Source: Bin87 sp034423115 (GTDB taxonomy: Bacteria > Chloroflexota > Dehalococcoidia > Lucifugimonadales > UBA3495). From it: a stretch of 64,000 nucleotides of DNA. The notes under the pieces were generated by a model. That model was given only the letters and a program-made list of their open reading frames with translations. It was not told the DNA's origin and made no database searches. Below, in pieces: positions 49,052-57,048 of this stretch. Position numbers and translations under genes: made by a program. The stretch is from positions 20,768 to 84,767 of the forward strand of contig DAOUJD010000037.1 of the NCBI GenBank assembly GCA_034423115.1. The letters run 5' to 3'. The number at the start of each line of letters is the position of its first letter. Position 1 is the first letter of the stretch.

Positions 49052-49402
49052 ATGAACGCTACAGTGACAGCGCGTCAACTACGTAGACGATCCACCGATG
49101 CAGAGCGCAAACTGGGGTCGATCCTGCGGGATCGTCAACTTGCCGGCTATAAATTCCGCAGGCAGGTTCCCATTGGGAACTACATAGTGGACTTTGTGTG
49201 TTTTGAAAAGAAAATTGTCGTAGAGCTTGATGGAGGGCAACACCAAGCGCAATGGGAATATGACAACGATCGTACTCGATGGTTGCAATTCGCCGGCTTT
49301 CGTGTGATTCGGTTCTGGAACAATCAGGTTCTGAGCGAAACTGATGCGGTGTTGCAGGCTATCTTGATAGCGTTAACGAAGGAGATTTCACCCTCACCCT
49401 AA
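49052..49402 (+). CDS. DUF559 domain (Vsr-like) endonuclease
   Basis: From MNATVTARQLRRRSTDAERKL the 116-aa protein has YKFRRQVPIGNYIVDFVCFEKKIVVELDGGQH (described here in part) and FRVIRFWNNQVL. This is the DUF559 fold related to Vsr, with Asp and Glu-x-Asp/Gln-His active-site candidates. The cellular role of DUF559 proteins is unknown. The gene is bounded by an inverted pair of ~38 bp hairpin repeats, and its last codons are formed by the right one. Confidence 0.82.
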   Translation: MNATVTARQLRRRSTDAERKLGSILRDRQLAGYKFRRQVPIGNYIVDFVCFEKKIVVELDGGQHQAQWEYDNDRTRWLQFAGFRVIRFWNNQVLSETDAVLQAILIALTKEISPSP

Positions 49403-49425
49403 CCCTCTCCCATCAAGGGAGAGGG
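49388..49425 (-). repeat. ~38 bp hairpin repeat, right flank of the DUF559 gene (inverted)
   Basis: TCACCCTCACCCT and CCCTCTCCCATCAAGGGAGA are the reverse complement of the left flank with one or two changes. Together they enclose a ~414 bp unit. Confidence 0.85.
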
Positions 49426-49462
49426 AATAGACGCTACTCGTCGTCAAGGGATAGGGGACAGT

Positions 49463-50713
49463 TTATTCGTCGTCCAGCCCCGGAACGGGGAAGCGGTTGC
49501 TGAGGTGGCGGACGTCGTCGCGGATCGCCGACAACGCGGGTTCGTCGCCGATGCTGCCGAGGGTGCGGACGATGAGTTTGGCGACTTGGCGCGTGTCCTC
49601 CTCGGCCATGCCACGGCTGGTGATAGCCGGAGTGCCCAAGCGGATGCCGGACGCGGTGCGCGGGGGCAACTGGTCGTAAGGGATGGCGTTCTTGTTGGCG
49701 ACGATGTCCACGGACTCCAAAGCGCGTTCGGCCTGCCGGCCGGTGATGCCCAGGGGAGTCAAGTCAACCAGCATCAGGTGGTTGTCGGTGCCGCCGGCGA
49801 CCAGGCGCACGCCGCCTTCCGATAGTTCCTGGGCCATGACCTGGGCGTTGGCGACGACCTGGTGGGCGTAACGGCCGAAGTCGGGCTGCAACGCCTCGCC
49901 GAAGCAGACGGCTTTGGCCGCGATGACGTGCATGAACGGGCCGCCCTGCATGTAGGGGAACACGGCGAAATCTACCTTGCGGCCGAGTTCTTCCTCAACG
50001 AGGACCATGCCGCCGCGGGGTCCGCGCAGGGTCTTCTGTGTGGTGGAGGTTACGATCTGGGCGTGGGGGAACGGCGAGGGGTGTGCGCCCCCGGCGATGA
50101 GGCCGGAGATGTGGGCCATGTCCACCATGAGCAGCGCGCCCACTGAATCTGCGATGGCGCGGAAGCGGGGGAAGTCGAGCACGCGGGAATAGCTACTGCA
50201 TCCGGCGACGATGAGCTTGGGGTTGTGCTCCTTGGCCAGACGCTCGACCTGATCATAGTCGATGGTCTCGGTTTCCTGGTCGACGCCGTAGGGGACGAAC
50301 TGGTAGAGGTTGCCGGAGAAGTTGACCCCGGCGCCGTGGGTGAGGTGCCCGCCCATGTCCAGTTGCATACCAAGCACGGTGTCGCCAGGCTCAAGGACGG
50401 CGAAGTAGGCGGCCATGTTGGCCTGGGCGCCGCTGTGGGCCTGGACGTTGGCGTGCTCCGCGCCGAACAGTTCCTTGGCCCGGTCGATGGCGAGGGTCTC
50501 GACCACGTCCACGAACTCGCAGCCGCCGTAGTATCGCCGGCCGGGGTAGCCCTCGGCGTACTTGTTGTTCATCAACTGCGCCTGGGCTTCGAGAACGGCC
50601 TTGCTGGCGTAGTTTTCCGATGCGATCAGGACGATGGAATCGCGCTGGCGACGGTTCTCGTTCTCGATGGCGGCGGCAACGGCGGGATCAATGCGGTCGA
50701 GTATGGTGGTCAT
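49463..50713 (-). CDS. glyA: Serine hydroxymethyltransferase
   Basis: The 416-aa enzyme has ENYASKAVLEAQ, GYPGRRYYGG, the His stack HSGAQANMAAY, and the PLP lysine in TSTTQKTLRGPRGGM (Q replaces the usual H before K). GIRLGTPAITSRG near the end is also typical. It converts serine and tetrahydrofolate to glycine and methylene-tetrahydrofolate. The length is normal. The H-to-Q change next to the lysine is uncommon but found in a few homologues. Confidence 0.95.
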   Translation of the reverse strand: MTTILDRIDPAVAAAIENENRRQRDSIVLIASENYASKAVLEAQAQLMNNKYAEGYPGRRYYGGCEFVDVVETLAIDRAKELFGAEHANVQAHSGAQANMAAYFAVLEPGDTVLGMQLDMGGHLTHGAGVNFSGNLYQFVPYGVDQETETIDYDQVERLAKEHNPKLIVAGCSSYSRVLDFPRFRAIADSVGALLMVDMAHISGLIAGGAHPSPFPHAQIVTSTTQKTLRGPRGGMVLVEEELGRKVDFAVFPYMQGGPFMHVIAAKAVCFGEALQPDFGRYAHQVVANAQVMAQELSEGGVRLVAGGTDNHLMLVDLTPLGITGRQAERALESVDIVANKNAIPYDQLPPRTASGIRLGTPAITSRGMAEEDTRQVAKLIVRTLGSIGDEPALSAIRDDVRHLSNRFPVPGLDDE

Positions 50714-51007
50714 ATTTGGTTGCTCCTGTTATGGGTCGGGTTATCGTTGTGGGCGCGGCAAGGCGTTCGGATCTGGAGGGCCTGGTGTTTTCAACACGCG
50801 ACGGGGCCGGGCCTGACGGTATTGCAATTTTCGGATGGCGGTCCGCCCATGGTCCAAACCGATCGAGGCCGGACTGCGGCAGGCTCATGGATCAATGGGC
50901 TCACCATGAGCGGATTGGAAGGGTGTTGAACGCGAGACAAACGGCCCTGCCGGGCGGGAATGCGTAGATATATGATAACAAATCGACGCGATACCTGCCG
51001 ATGGCGT

Positions 51008-52363
51008 TCAGTATTTGTAGAAGTGATGGCGGATTTCAAAGTCGGCGTCGTGCTGGGAAAAGAGTTCCCAGTCCGCTTTTCGCACCGTGAGGTATGAGTC
51101 GGCCAGCAGGGAGCCCATGGCATCCGTTAGAGTGGTGTCGGCCTCAAGCTCATGGATGGCGTCGAGCAGAGTTGACGGGAGGCGCTTGATGCCGCGCGCC
51201 GCCAACTCTTCGGGAGTGAGCCGGGCCGGGTCGACGTCGATGCACAAGCCTTCGGCAGGGGTCAGGCCGCGCCGGATGCCGTCGAGGCCGGCGGCGATGA
51301 TCGCGCCCAGGGCGATGTAGGGGTTGGAGCTGGAATCGGTGGGGCGAAATTCCAGGTTGGTGGACGCCATCTCGGAGCCCCAGAAGCGGGATGGTACGCG
51401 CAGCGCTGCCTCGCGGTTGTCGGGTCCGTAACAGATGTAGGCGGTGCTCCATGAGCCGGGCGAGATGCGGCGGTAGCTGTTCATGCTGGAGGACGTCAGG
51501 GCGGTCAAACCCGGCAGGTGTTCCAAAATGCCGGCGATGAACTGGTAGGCCAGTTCACTGAGTTGCATCGGGTCGTCGGGGTCGTAGAACAGGTTGCATT
51601 CTCCGGCGGTGTCCCACGCGCTCAGGTGGGTGTGGTTCCCGTTGCCGGCCTGGTCGGGGAAGGGCTTGGGGGCGAAGGACGCGAGCCAGCCGTGCTGCCA
51701 GGCAACGTTGCGCACCGTTTCGCGATAGATGATGTGGTTATCGGCGGCGCGGAGGGCGTCGGCGTGGGTGATGCTGAGTTCCTGCTGCCCGTGGCCGACC
51801 TCGGTGTGGTACTGCTCCAGTTGCAGGCCCTGGGCTTCCAGCGCGTCCACCACGTCGTCAACGACCTCGCGGGCCATGGATGCGCCGAGGGTGGAGTTGT
51901 CCAGGCTCTCGTCCATGGGGACGAATGAGTCGCCATCGCGGCGGGCCAGGTACCATTCGGGTTCGAACGCGGCTTGAAAGGTGATGCCCATGGAGGCTGC
52001 TTTCGCCAGCATCCGTTTGAGGAAGTGGCGTGGGCATGCGTCCCAGGGTTTTTGGTCCATGGTGATCATGTCCACCAGGACGAGGGCGCGGCTGGGAGCG
52101 TAGGGCAGTATGGTGAAGGTATCGAGGTCGGGCACCATGCGAAACTCGCCGACGGGTCCCATGCCATCCATCACCTGCAGGCGATCCATGTCGCCCATGA
52201 CCTGCATGGCGGTGGTGACGCCGATGCCTGATTCGAGGCGGCGTTCGAGGCCGGAGATATGGGTGGCCTTGCCGCGAATGATGCCGCTGTTGTCGCAGTA
52301 GGCGAACATGACCAGCTTGATGCCGGCATCCCGGGCGAGTTGGAGGATTTCGTGGGCTTCCAT
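51008..52363 (-). CDS. Glutamine synthetase family protein
   Basis: The 451-aa protein has FAYCDNSGIIRGKATHI, AFEPEWYLARRDGDSF with metal-binding Glu, HTEVGHGQQELS, GNGNHTHLSAWD, and the ATP-loop region RRISPGSWSTAYICYG. It is a member of the PuuA/GlnT-like branch rather than the main GlnA, as SPGSW and GSEMAS replace GlnA forms. It may ligate glutamate to an amine, such as a polyamine or ethanolamine, instead of ammonia. The 295-bp gap 50714-51007 holds no gene, only a fragment CAGGCTCACCATGAGCGG like the 146-bp repeat. Confidence 0.85.
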   Translation of the reverse strand: MEAHEILQLARDAGIKLVMFAYCDNSGIIRGKATHISGLERRLESGIGVTTAMQVMGDMDRLQVMDGMGPVGEFRMVPDLDTFTILPYAPSRALVLVDMITMDQKPWDACPRHFLKRMLAKAASMGITFQAAFEPEWYLARRDGDSFVPMDESLDNSTLGASMAREVVDDVVDALEAQGLQLEQYHTEVGHGQQELSITHADALRAADNHIIYRETVRNVAWQHGWLASFAPKPFPDQAGNGNHTHLSAWDTAGECNLFYDPDDPMQLSELAYQFIAGILEHLPGLTALTSSSMNSYRRISPGSWSTAYICYGPDNREAALRVPSRFWGSEMASTNLEFRPTDSSSNPYIALGAIIAAGLDGIRRGLTPAEGLCIDVDPARLTPEELAARGIKRLPSTLLDAIHELEADTTLTDAMGSLLADSYLTVRKADWELFSQHDADFEIRHHFYKY

Positions 52364-52521
52364 GATGACACCGCCGATCAGTTATCGGCGGGCATTATCG
52401 CAAAATGAGAGAAGAGCGGATTTACGCCGCTCCCCCAAGGTTGTGTCAAATTTTTGGAATTATATACCTGTGCACACCGGGCAGATTTGGCAGTAGTGTA
52501 TTCCTCTGAAATTCACGAAAA

Positions 52522-52776
52522 CTAGCGAGGTTCGTTTGGAACGTCGAATGTTGTGTTGGCAACGAGACGGATTGGAAAGGTGATCTTTTTGCCGGTGTCA
52601 TCAGTCAGGTCGAAGCTGATGCGATGGGATTGGCGCGGCATATCCTGTGATGTTTCCATATTTTGGGCCCACCATAGGCGGACTTTCCTTCGTTCTACTT
52701 CTTCGAGGTTGTCACTGGATGCAAGTTCAACAAACATCTGCTCAACGCTGTCCCATTGGACGATAATTTCTTCCAC
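52522..52776 (-). CDS. Small hypothetical protein
   Basis: The 84-aa product starts at a GTG behind GGAGGATTATA and reads MEEIIVQWDSVEQMFVELASS. It has HRISFDLTDDTGKKITFPIRLV in the second half, a beta-hairpin pattern. It is one of four short minus-strand genes in a row with relatively AT-rich codons, which suggests a recently acquired block. There is no family I can name. Confidence 0.55.
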   Translation of the reverse strand: MEEIIVQWDSVEQMFVELASSDNLEEVERRKVRLWWAQNMETSQDMPRQSHRISFDLTDDTGKKITFPIRLVANTTFDVPNEPR

Positions 52777-52825
52777 TATAATCCTCCAAATTCAAACGGA
52801 TAATGCAAGTGTCTCCCCGGCCTTG

Positions 52826-53026
52826 TCACAGCCGGTAGTTCATCACTATGGGGATCACACGGCTTTCCTCGATAAACTGATATTGCAACCCAGTCCGTTT
52901 CCACATTTGCCAGCCGCTGGGTTCCCTTTCGCCTGCTGCTTGCGCCTCTGCTTGGATGTCAGCCCCTACCTCTTGGATGAGCCGAAGGGCAATAATCATT
53001 TGCCGCCTACGAGATTCTTCCGTCAT
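52826..53026 (-). CDS. Small hypothetical protein
   Basis: The ATG at 53026 follows GTAGAGGTACTC and gives 66 aa starting MTEESRRRQMIIALRLIQEV. The second half reads GWQMWKRTGLQYQFIEESR. A longer frame from a TTG at 53101 is unlikely given the good ribosome site here. The protein is helical and charged, with no known motif. It is 91 bases from the next small gene. Confidence 0.5.
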   Translation of the reverse strand: MTEESRRRQMIIALRLIQEVGADIQAEAQAAGEREPSGWQMWKRTGLQYQFIEESRVIPIVMNYRL

Positions 53027-53117
53027 GAGTACCTCTACTTTTTGGTTCAAATATTCCAGTTGCCTCGCGCTGGCGGCGACAATCACCAACACGTCGGCCA
53101 ATTGGACACCGGGTGGT

Positions 53118-53516
53118 TCAGGCGTCCCAGAATGACCGCATCTCTGCTTCCATTGCAGCGTGCCGTTCCTGCGATTGCGCCACCAATAGACGCCACAACT
53201 CAGAAGAATTGCCCACGCTCATGCCAGCAGACTTGCCTGTACGTCGATAGTGTTCTATTTGCCGGTCGCAACGGTGGACCACGAACTCTAAAGCCTCACT
53301 CAACGTCGGAAACCAACACTCGGTGAGCGGGGCATCTGTGACCGACCAGAGGCCGATCCCGGCCAGGCTGTGCCACATAATGTCGGCGCGGTATATCGGA
53401 ACAAAGTCGTATTCGTCCGGCCACGTGTCGACCGAGGTCAAGCATATTTGGCCGAAACCATGCTCCTCTGCTTCCAAGACGGTATGTACTGTCGGTATCT
53501 GCTTCAGGTCGGACAT
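53118..53516 (-). CDS. Hypothetical protein, 132 aa
   Basis: The product begins MSDLKQIPTVHTVLEAEEHGFG and has FVPIYRADIMWHSLAGIGLWSV and CWFPTLSEALEFVVHRCDRQIEHYR. It is soluble and mixed alpha/beta. It lies in the same AT-richer minus-strand block. It may be a partner of the small genes beside it; no known system with this layout is recalled. Confidence 0.55.
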   Translation of the reverse strand: MSDLKQIPTVHTVLEAEEHGFGQICLTSVDTWPDEYDFVPIYRADIMWHSLAGIGLWSVTDAPLTECWFPTLSEALEFVVHRCDRQIEHYRRTGKSAGMSVGNSSELWRLLVAQSQERHAAMEAEMRSFWDA

Positions 53517-53528
53517 AGGAATACTTCT

Positions 53529-53645
53529 TCAGACGGTTGCTTGCGGACCGTCTTTGAGATACCGCCAATTGGTCTTTGGTTTCGCACCTAGAACCACCTC
53601 GGCAATCCTCTCAGGCGATGCGTTAATCGGGTCCGGCATGGTCAT
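53529..53645 (-). CDS. 38-aa small protein
   Basis: The frame MTMPDPINASPERIAEVVLG ends KTNWRYLKDGPQATV. It has the conserved look of a very small bacterial protein family with SPE-x-(I/V)-A and KP-x-x-x-W-x-Y-(L/M). No ribosome site is clear. It lies between the antitoxin-like gene and the 132-aa gene. Confidence 0.45.
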   Translation of the reverse strand: MTMPDPINASPERIAEVVLGAKPKTNWRYLKDGPQATV

Positions 53646-53697
53646 TGGTGTACACAGGTATTTAATTCCCCAAATTTTCGACGGGAAACTGGCGGGT

Positions 53698-54009
53698 TCA
53701 GGGCGAGGTAGGCGTGGGCGCCGGAGTGAGGGCTTCGCGGATGCTGTCCACATCCACTTCGGGAGCGATGGCTATAGTTGTCTCAGCGCCGCTGACGGTA
53801 GTGATCGTTATGGAGCGGTTTCCGTCGCCGGCTTCGTGGCAAACCAAGCCGGTAATCTCGGCCACACCCTTGGAGCGGGCGATGCAGTTCATCAAAGCGT
53901 TGAACGTCGAATCGTAATCTTCCAGGGATATTTTGAGGAAGCGGATAGCGTCCTCGGCGGTTTCGATGTGATCTGCCGGGTCCCACGGGTAGGTTTTGAC
54001 TTTCGCCAT
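53698..54009 (-). CDS. HI1420-type antitoxin-like protein with atypical C-terminus
   Basis: The 103-aa product opens KTYPWDPADHIETAEDAIRFL and FNALMNCIARSKGVAEI, the N-terminal half of HI1420/TIGR02684 antidotes (HigA-like). The expected helix-turn-helix (TGLSREGLY-KAL type) does not follow. Instead the sequence reads TGLVCHEAGDGNRSITITTV, a beta pattern. No simple frameshift restores the HTH. It is coupled to the toxin gene 16 bases upstream. It should neutralise the toxin but may not bind DNA. Confidence 0.65.
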   Translation of the reverse strand: MAKVKTYPWDPADHIETAEDAIRFLKISLEDYDSTFNALMNCIARSKGVAEITGLVCHEAGDGNRSITITTVSGAETTIAIAPEVDVDSIREALTPAPTPTSP

Positions 54010-54024
54010 ATTTACCTCCTGAAA

Positions 54025-54321
54025 TTACACCTCACCGGCCAGGCGTCGTGCGTTGACAATATCTCGTTCTTGACTGTCTTTGTCACCGCCGGCCAGAAGG
54101 ATAATGAGTTGCTGCCCGCGTCTCACATAATACACCCGATAGCCTGGCCCGTAGTTGATGCGCAGTTCTGATACGCCGCCACCCACCGGGGCAACATCGC
54201 CTGGATTGCCCTCGGCAAGTCGCAAAAGCCGGTTGTCGATACGCGACTGCGCTTCTTGATCCCGCAGCCGGCTGTACCAGCGGAGGTAGGTGCCGGTAGC
54301 TCGGATTTCCATTGCAGTCAT
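54025..54321 (-). CDS. HigB/RelE-type toxin (Phage_Gp49 family)
   Basis: The 98-aa product has YLRWYSRLRDQEAQSRIDNRLLR near residues 12-34, and SELRINYGPGYRVYYVRRGQQLIILLAGGDK near 51-81. This is the TIGR02683 addiction-module killer pattern. These are ribosome-dependent mRNA interferases. The toxin-first order matches HigBA systems. The basic patch RINYGPGYRVYY and the LLAGGDK strand are intact. Confidence 0.85.
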   Translation of the reverse strand: MTAMEIRATGTYLRWYSRLRDQEAQSRIDNRLLRLAEGNPGDVAPVGGGVSELRINYGPGYRVYYVRRGQQLIILLAGGDKDSQERDIVNARRLAGEV

Positions 54322-54381
54322 AGTAAGGGGAGCGGTTGGGAACCGCTCCCCGTGGTGGCATTTCGGGTAAGTCAGTTCGGC

Positions 54382-55395
54382 CTACAGCACGTGGTACATG
54401 AGGAGGTGGTCGCGCATGACGTCGGCGGCGAAGTCGTTGTTGACGTCGCGGAGGACGGAGTGGATGTGGTTCGCGCCGTTCTGGCGGTTGTCGTACTCGA
54501 CGACGAAATCGCCGCCGTGGAGCCGGTAGTAGTGGGGCTGCGCGCGGTCAACCGGGCCGCCCCAGGCCAGGTGGATCTTTTCGAGGCCGCCCTCGCGCAG
54601 GGCGGTGAGTTTCTCCTCGGCCAGGTCGGCGCGGATGCGGGTGACGTACTCGCTGGCGAGGGTCATCAGCATCTCGCGCTGGGTGCCGGACATGGCGGTG
54701 GCGGGCAGGCCCTCCTCCTTGGGCAGCGAGGCGCGGGAGGAGTTAAAGGTGATGATGTCGGCCGGAGCCTCGTCGTAGATGATGGCGCGGGTCTGCTGGC
54801 CGGAATCGAGGCTTTCCATGAGTTCGAGGGCAATGTCCTGGCTGTCGCCCAGGATGCGGAGGCCCTGTTTGGGTCCCTTGGGCACCTCGGCGGGGTTGGC
54901 GCCGAAGAAGAAGGGGGTCATGGACAGGACGCGGTCGGCCCAGACGCTGTAGTGGAGAGAGACGTGGTGGCCCTCCACGCGCCAGCCCCACGGCTCGGCA
55001 TCGTTGGCCGGGTCGCCGAATATGGTCCAGGAATACAGCAGCGGGTCGCGAACGAAGGTAATGAGGCCACGTTCCTGTTCCAGCGGGCCAAGGACGGATT
55101 CATGGTCGATGATCAGCTGGGCCTTGCGGTTGGAGTCCTCGGTGAGTCCGGTGGCCATGAGTGCGTAGGCGAGTTTCCGCTGCTCTTCGTTCATATCGCG
55201 GAGCAGCAGGCCGTGGCGGTTCATGGGCGGGTAGTACCAGAAGATCCGCTCGCCGTCGTGGTAGCTGAAGCTGATGGCCGACTTCTGGCTGGCCTCGAGA
55301 GTATTCAGCAGCGCAAGGGCCGCGCCGCGCATTTCGGATGCGGCCTGCGGGTGGGTATGGGGGTGGTCATGCTCGTGGGTGTGTGCCGTGGTCAT
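54382..55395 (-). CDS. DUF3500 domain-containing protein
   Basis: The 337-aa protein begins with a His-rich stretch (HTHEHDHPHTH), then follows DUF3500: SYHDGERIFWYYPPMNRHGLLLRDMNEEQRK (described in part), WGWRVEGHHVSLHYS near 165 and HYYRLHGGDFVVEYDN near 300. The function is unknown. The His-rich N-terminus may bind metal. No signal peptide is seen. It is upstream of a [2Fe-2S] subunit gene on the same strand at a distance of 81 bases. Confidence 0.85.
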   Translation of the reverse strand: MTTAHTHEHDHPHTHPQAASEMRGAALALLNTLEASQKSAISFSYHDGERIFWYYPPMNRHGLLLRDMNEEQRKLAYALMATGLTEDSNRKAQLIIDHESVLGPLEQERGLITFVRDPLLYSWTIFGDPANDAEPWGWRVEGHHVSLHYSVWADRVLSMTPFFFGANPAEVPKGPKQGLRILGDSQDIALELMESLDSGQQTRAIIYDEAPADIITFNSSRASLPKEEGLPATAMSGTQREMLMTLASEYVTRIRADLAEEKLTALREGGLEKIHLAWGGPVDRAQPHYYRLHGGDFVVEYDNRQNGANHIHSVLRDVNNDFAADVMRDHLLMYHVL

Positions 55396-55476
55396 CTATC
55401 GGTCCTCCGTGGGGAAGCGCAATGGGTATGCTTAAAACCGGCGAGAGTGTATGCGTAGCCGATTACGGGTGTCAAA

Positions 55477-55956
55477 CTAGGCGCGTCGTTCTGCCGCGGT
55501 ACGAACGGAGGCCAAGATGCGACCGTAGGCGTTGCAGCGGCAGAGGTTGCCGGAGAGGGCTTCCCTGATGTCCGCGTCGGATGGATCTGGGTTGGTATCC
55601 AGCAGAGCGCGGGCGGACATGACGAAGCCGGGCGTGCAGAAACCGCATTGCCCGCCGTCCTCGTCGAGGAACGCCTGCTGCAAGGGGGAGAGTTCGCCAG
55701 ACGGGGCTAGGCCTTCGACCGTGAGCACGTCGTGTCCGGAGGCGCGGATGGCGAGGATTTGGCAGGCGTTGACGGGCGTGCCATCCACCAGCACGGTGCA
55801 GGACCCGCACTCGCCACGGTCGCAACCGCGCTTGGCTCCGGTGAGGCCCAGGGAATCGCGCAGCACGTCCAGCAGGGACCAGTGGTGCTGAACGGAGACA
55901 GTACGTGCCGTCCAGTTGACGGTGAGGGTGATGTCGGCGGTGTGCGGAGTAGCCAT
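55477..55956 (-). CDS. [2Fe-2S] small subunit of a molybdenum hydroxylase
   Basis: From MATPHTADITLTVNW the 159-aa protein has GCDRGECGSCTVLVDG (plant-type 2Fe-2S ligands) and GQCGFCTPGF with LCRCNAYGRI (second cluster). It transfers electrons from the molybdenum site to FAD in xanthine dehydrogenase-type enzymes. The large subunit is on the other strand at 57049 and the FAD subunit at 60123. The set is thus split, with a dCTP deaminase gene pair in between. Confidence 0.9.
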   Translation of the reverse strand: MATPHTADITLTVNWTARTVSVQHHWSLLDVLRDSLGLTGAKRGCDRGECGSCTVLVDGTPVNACQILAIRASGHDVLTVEGLAPSGELSPLQQAFLDEDGGQCGFCTPGFVMSARALLDTNPDPSDADIREALSGNLCRCNAYGRILASVRTAAERRA

Positions 55957-56079
55957 TGTGGGCGAATCGTACCGCAGCGGGGTGGAGCGGGCAAGGAGGA
56001 GTTGATGACCAGCGGTCGTTGACAGCGTTATGCTATTCTCGCTAATATCCTCCAAAATTATTTTTCCAGGAAGAGTGCT

Positions 56080-56406
56080 ATGACGGGCAATTACGTGCGG
56101 TACGAACTACCTATTAATCGGTCAGAAATCGAAAAGGTTAGAATTATTGTGCAACAAGCGGAAGTCAGCAAATTGTTTCCCACCGAAACTGAGGTGACAT
56201 TCTCATTAGGTGGGAAGGATTTTCACGGTTGGATGCCCAGACATTCTGTCAATATCGACAGAAAATGGCTCAAAGCCATGATAGTCGGTGATTTTGACAA
56301 CGGGGACTGGGAAATCCACATCCCTGACGAGACCCTGGAGTCCACCAAAGTGCTGCGTGTGCCGACGGTCGACCAAGAGACGACCGTGATCCATGGGTGG
56401 TGGTGA
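56080..56406 (+). CDS. Hypothetical protein coupled to dCTP deaminase
   Basis: The 108-aa product has KLFPTETEVTFSLGGKDFHGW, a beta-rich pattern, and ends VDQETTVIHGWW. Its TGA overlaps the ATG of the next gene (ATGA). The codons are AT-richer than neighbours, so the pair may have been acquired together. No known family. It may be a small partner of the deaminase. Confidence 0.6.
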   Translation: MTGNYVRYELPINRSEIEKVRIIVQQAEVSKLFPTETEVTFSLGGKDFHGWMPRHSVNIDRKWLKAMIVGDFDNGDWEIHIPDETLESTKVLRVPTVDQETTVIHGWW

Positions 56407-56948
56407 TGATCTACAGCAAGCAGAACATCGTGACTGCCCTGGACGAGGGGGTATTGGAGATCAGCCCTGCGCCCGAGAGCGGGATGTTCGACACTTCCGC
56501 CGTTGACCTACGGCTTGGTAGCCAATTCACGACCTTTACCAAATCAAGCCCGGGTTCCGGGATATTCGTAACCATTGGCGAGTCGCAAGCAGAGCGCATA
56601 GCTGCTCAACACGGGACAGTAAAGGAGATCGAGCAAGGCGGATATCTGGAGTTAAATCCGGGTGATTTTGTGCTGGCCTGGACCATGGAAAGCGTGAAAT
56701 TCCCCATGCATCTTGCAGCTAGGGTTGAAGGCAAAAGCTCCATCGCAAGATTTGGACTGTCGGTGCACCAGACCGCACCTACCATCCATGCGGACTTTGA
56801 AGGAGAAATCCGCCTGGAAATTGCGAACTTGGGACCGTTTTTGTGTCGGTTGAAGCCTGCAACGAGAATCTGCCAGCTCATCATTGAAGAATTGAAAACC
56901 CCGGCCACAGAATCGATACCTTCCCAGTTCCAGGGCCAATCTGCCTGA
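56406..56948 (+). CDS. dcd: dCTP deaminase/dUTPase family protein
   Basis: From MIYSKQNIVTALDEG the 180-aa protein has SAVDLRLGSQF, AARVEGKSSIARFGLSVHQTAP, and IHADFEGEIRLEIANLGP. These match the trimeric dCTP deaminase/dUTPase fold with the catalytic Glu in FEGEI. It makes dUTP from dCTP or removes dUTP. It is translationally coupled to the 108-aa gene. The composition suggests a foreign origin, as such enzymes are also phage-borne. Confidence 0.85.
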   Translation: MIYSKQNIVTALDEGVLEISPAPESGMFDTSAVDLRLGSQFTTFTKSSPGSGIFVTIGESQAERIAAQHGTVKEIEQGGYLELNPGDFVLAWTMESVKFPMHLAARVEGKSSIARFGLSVHQTAPTIHADFEGEIRLEIANLGPFLCRLKPATRICQLIIEELKTPATESIPSQFQGQSA

Positions 56949-57048
56949 CAAGTTTGCCTTCCGATCCCCTGGTGCGTCCTGGCGACGGCATACTGGCGCG
57001 GGTAGGCACGATTTGATCAATAGCAATCATTGACGGCGAACCGGGGCG

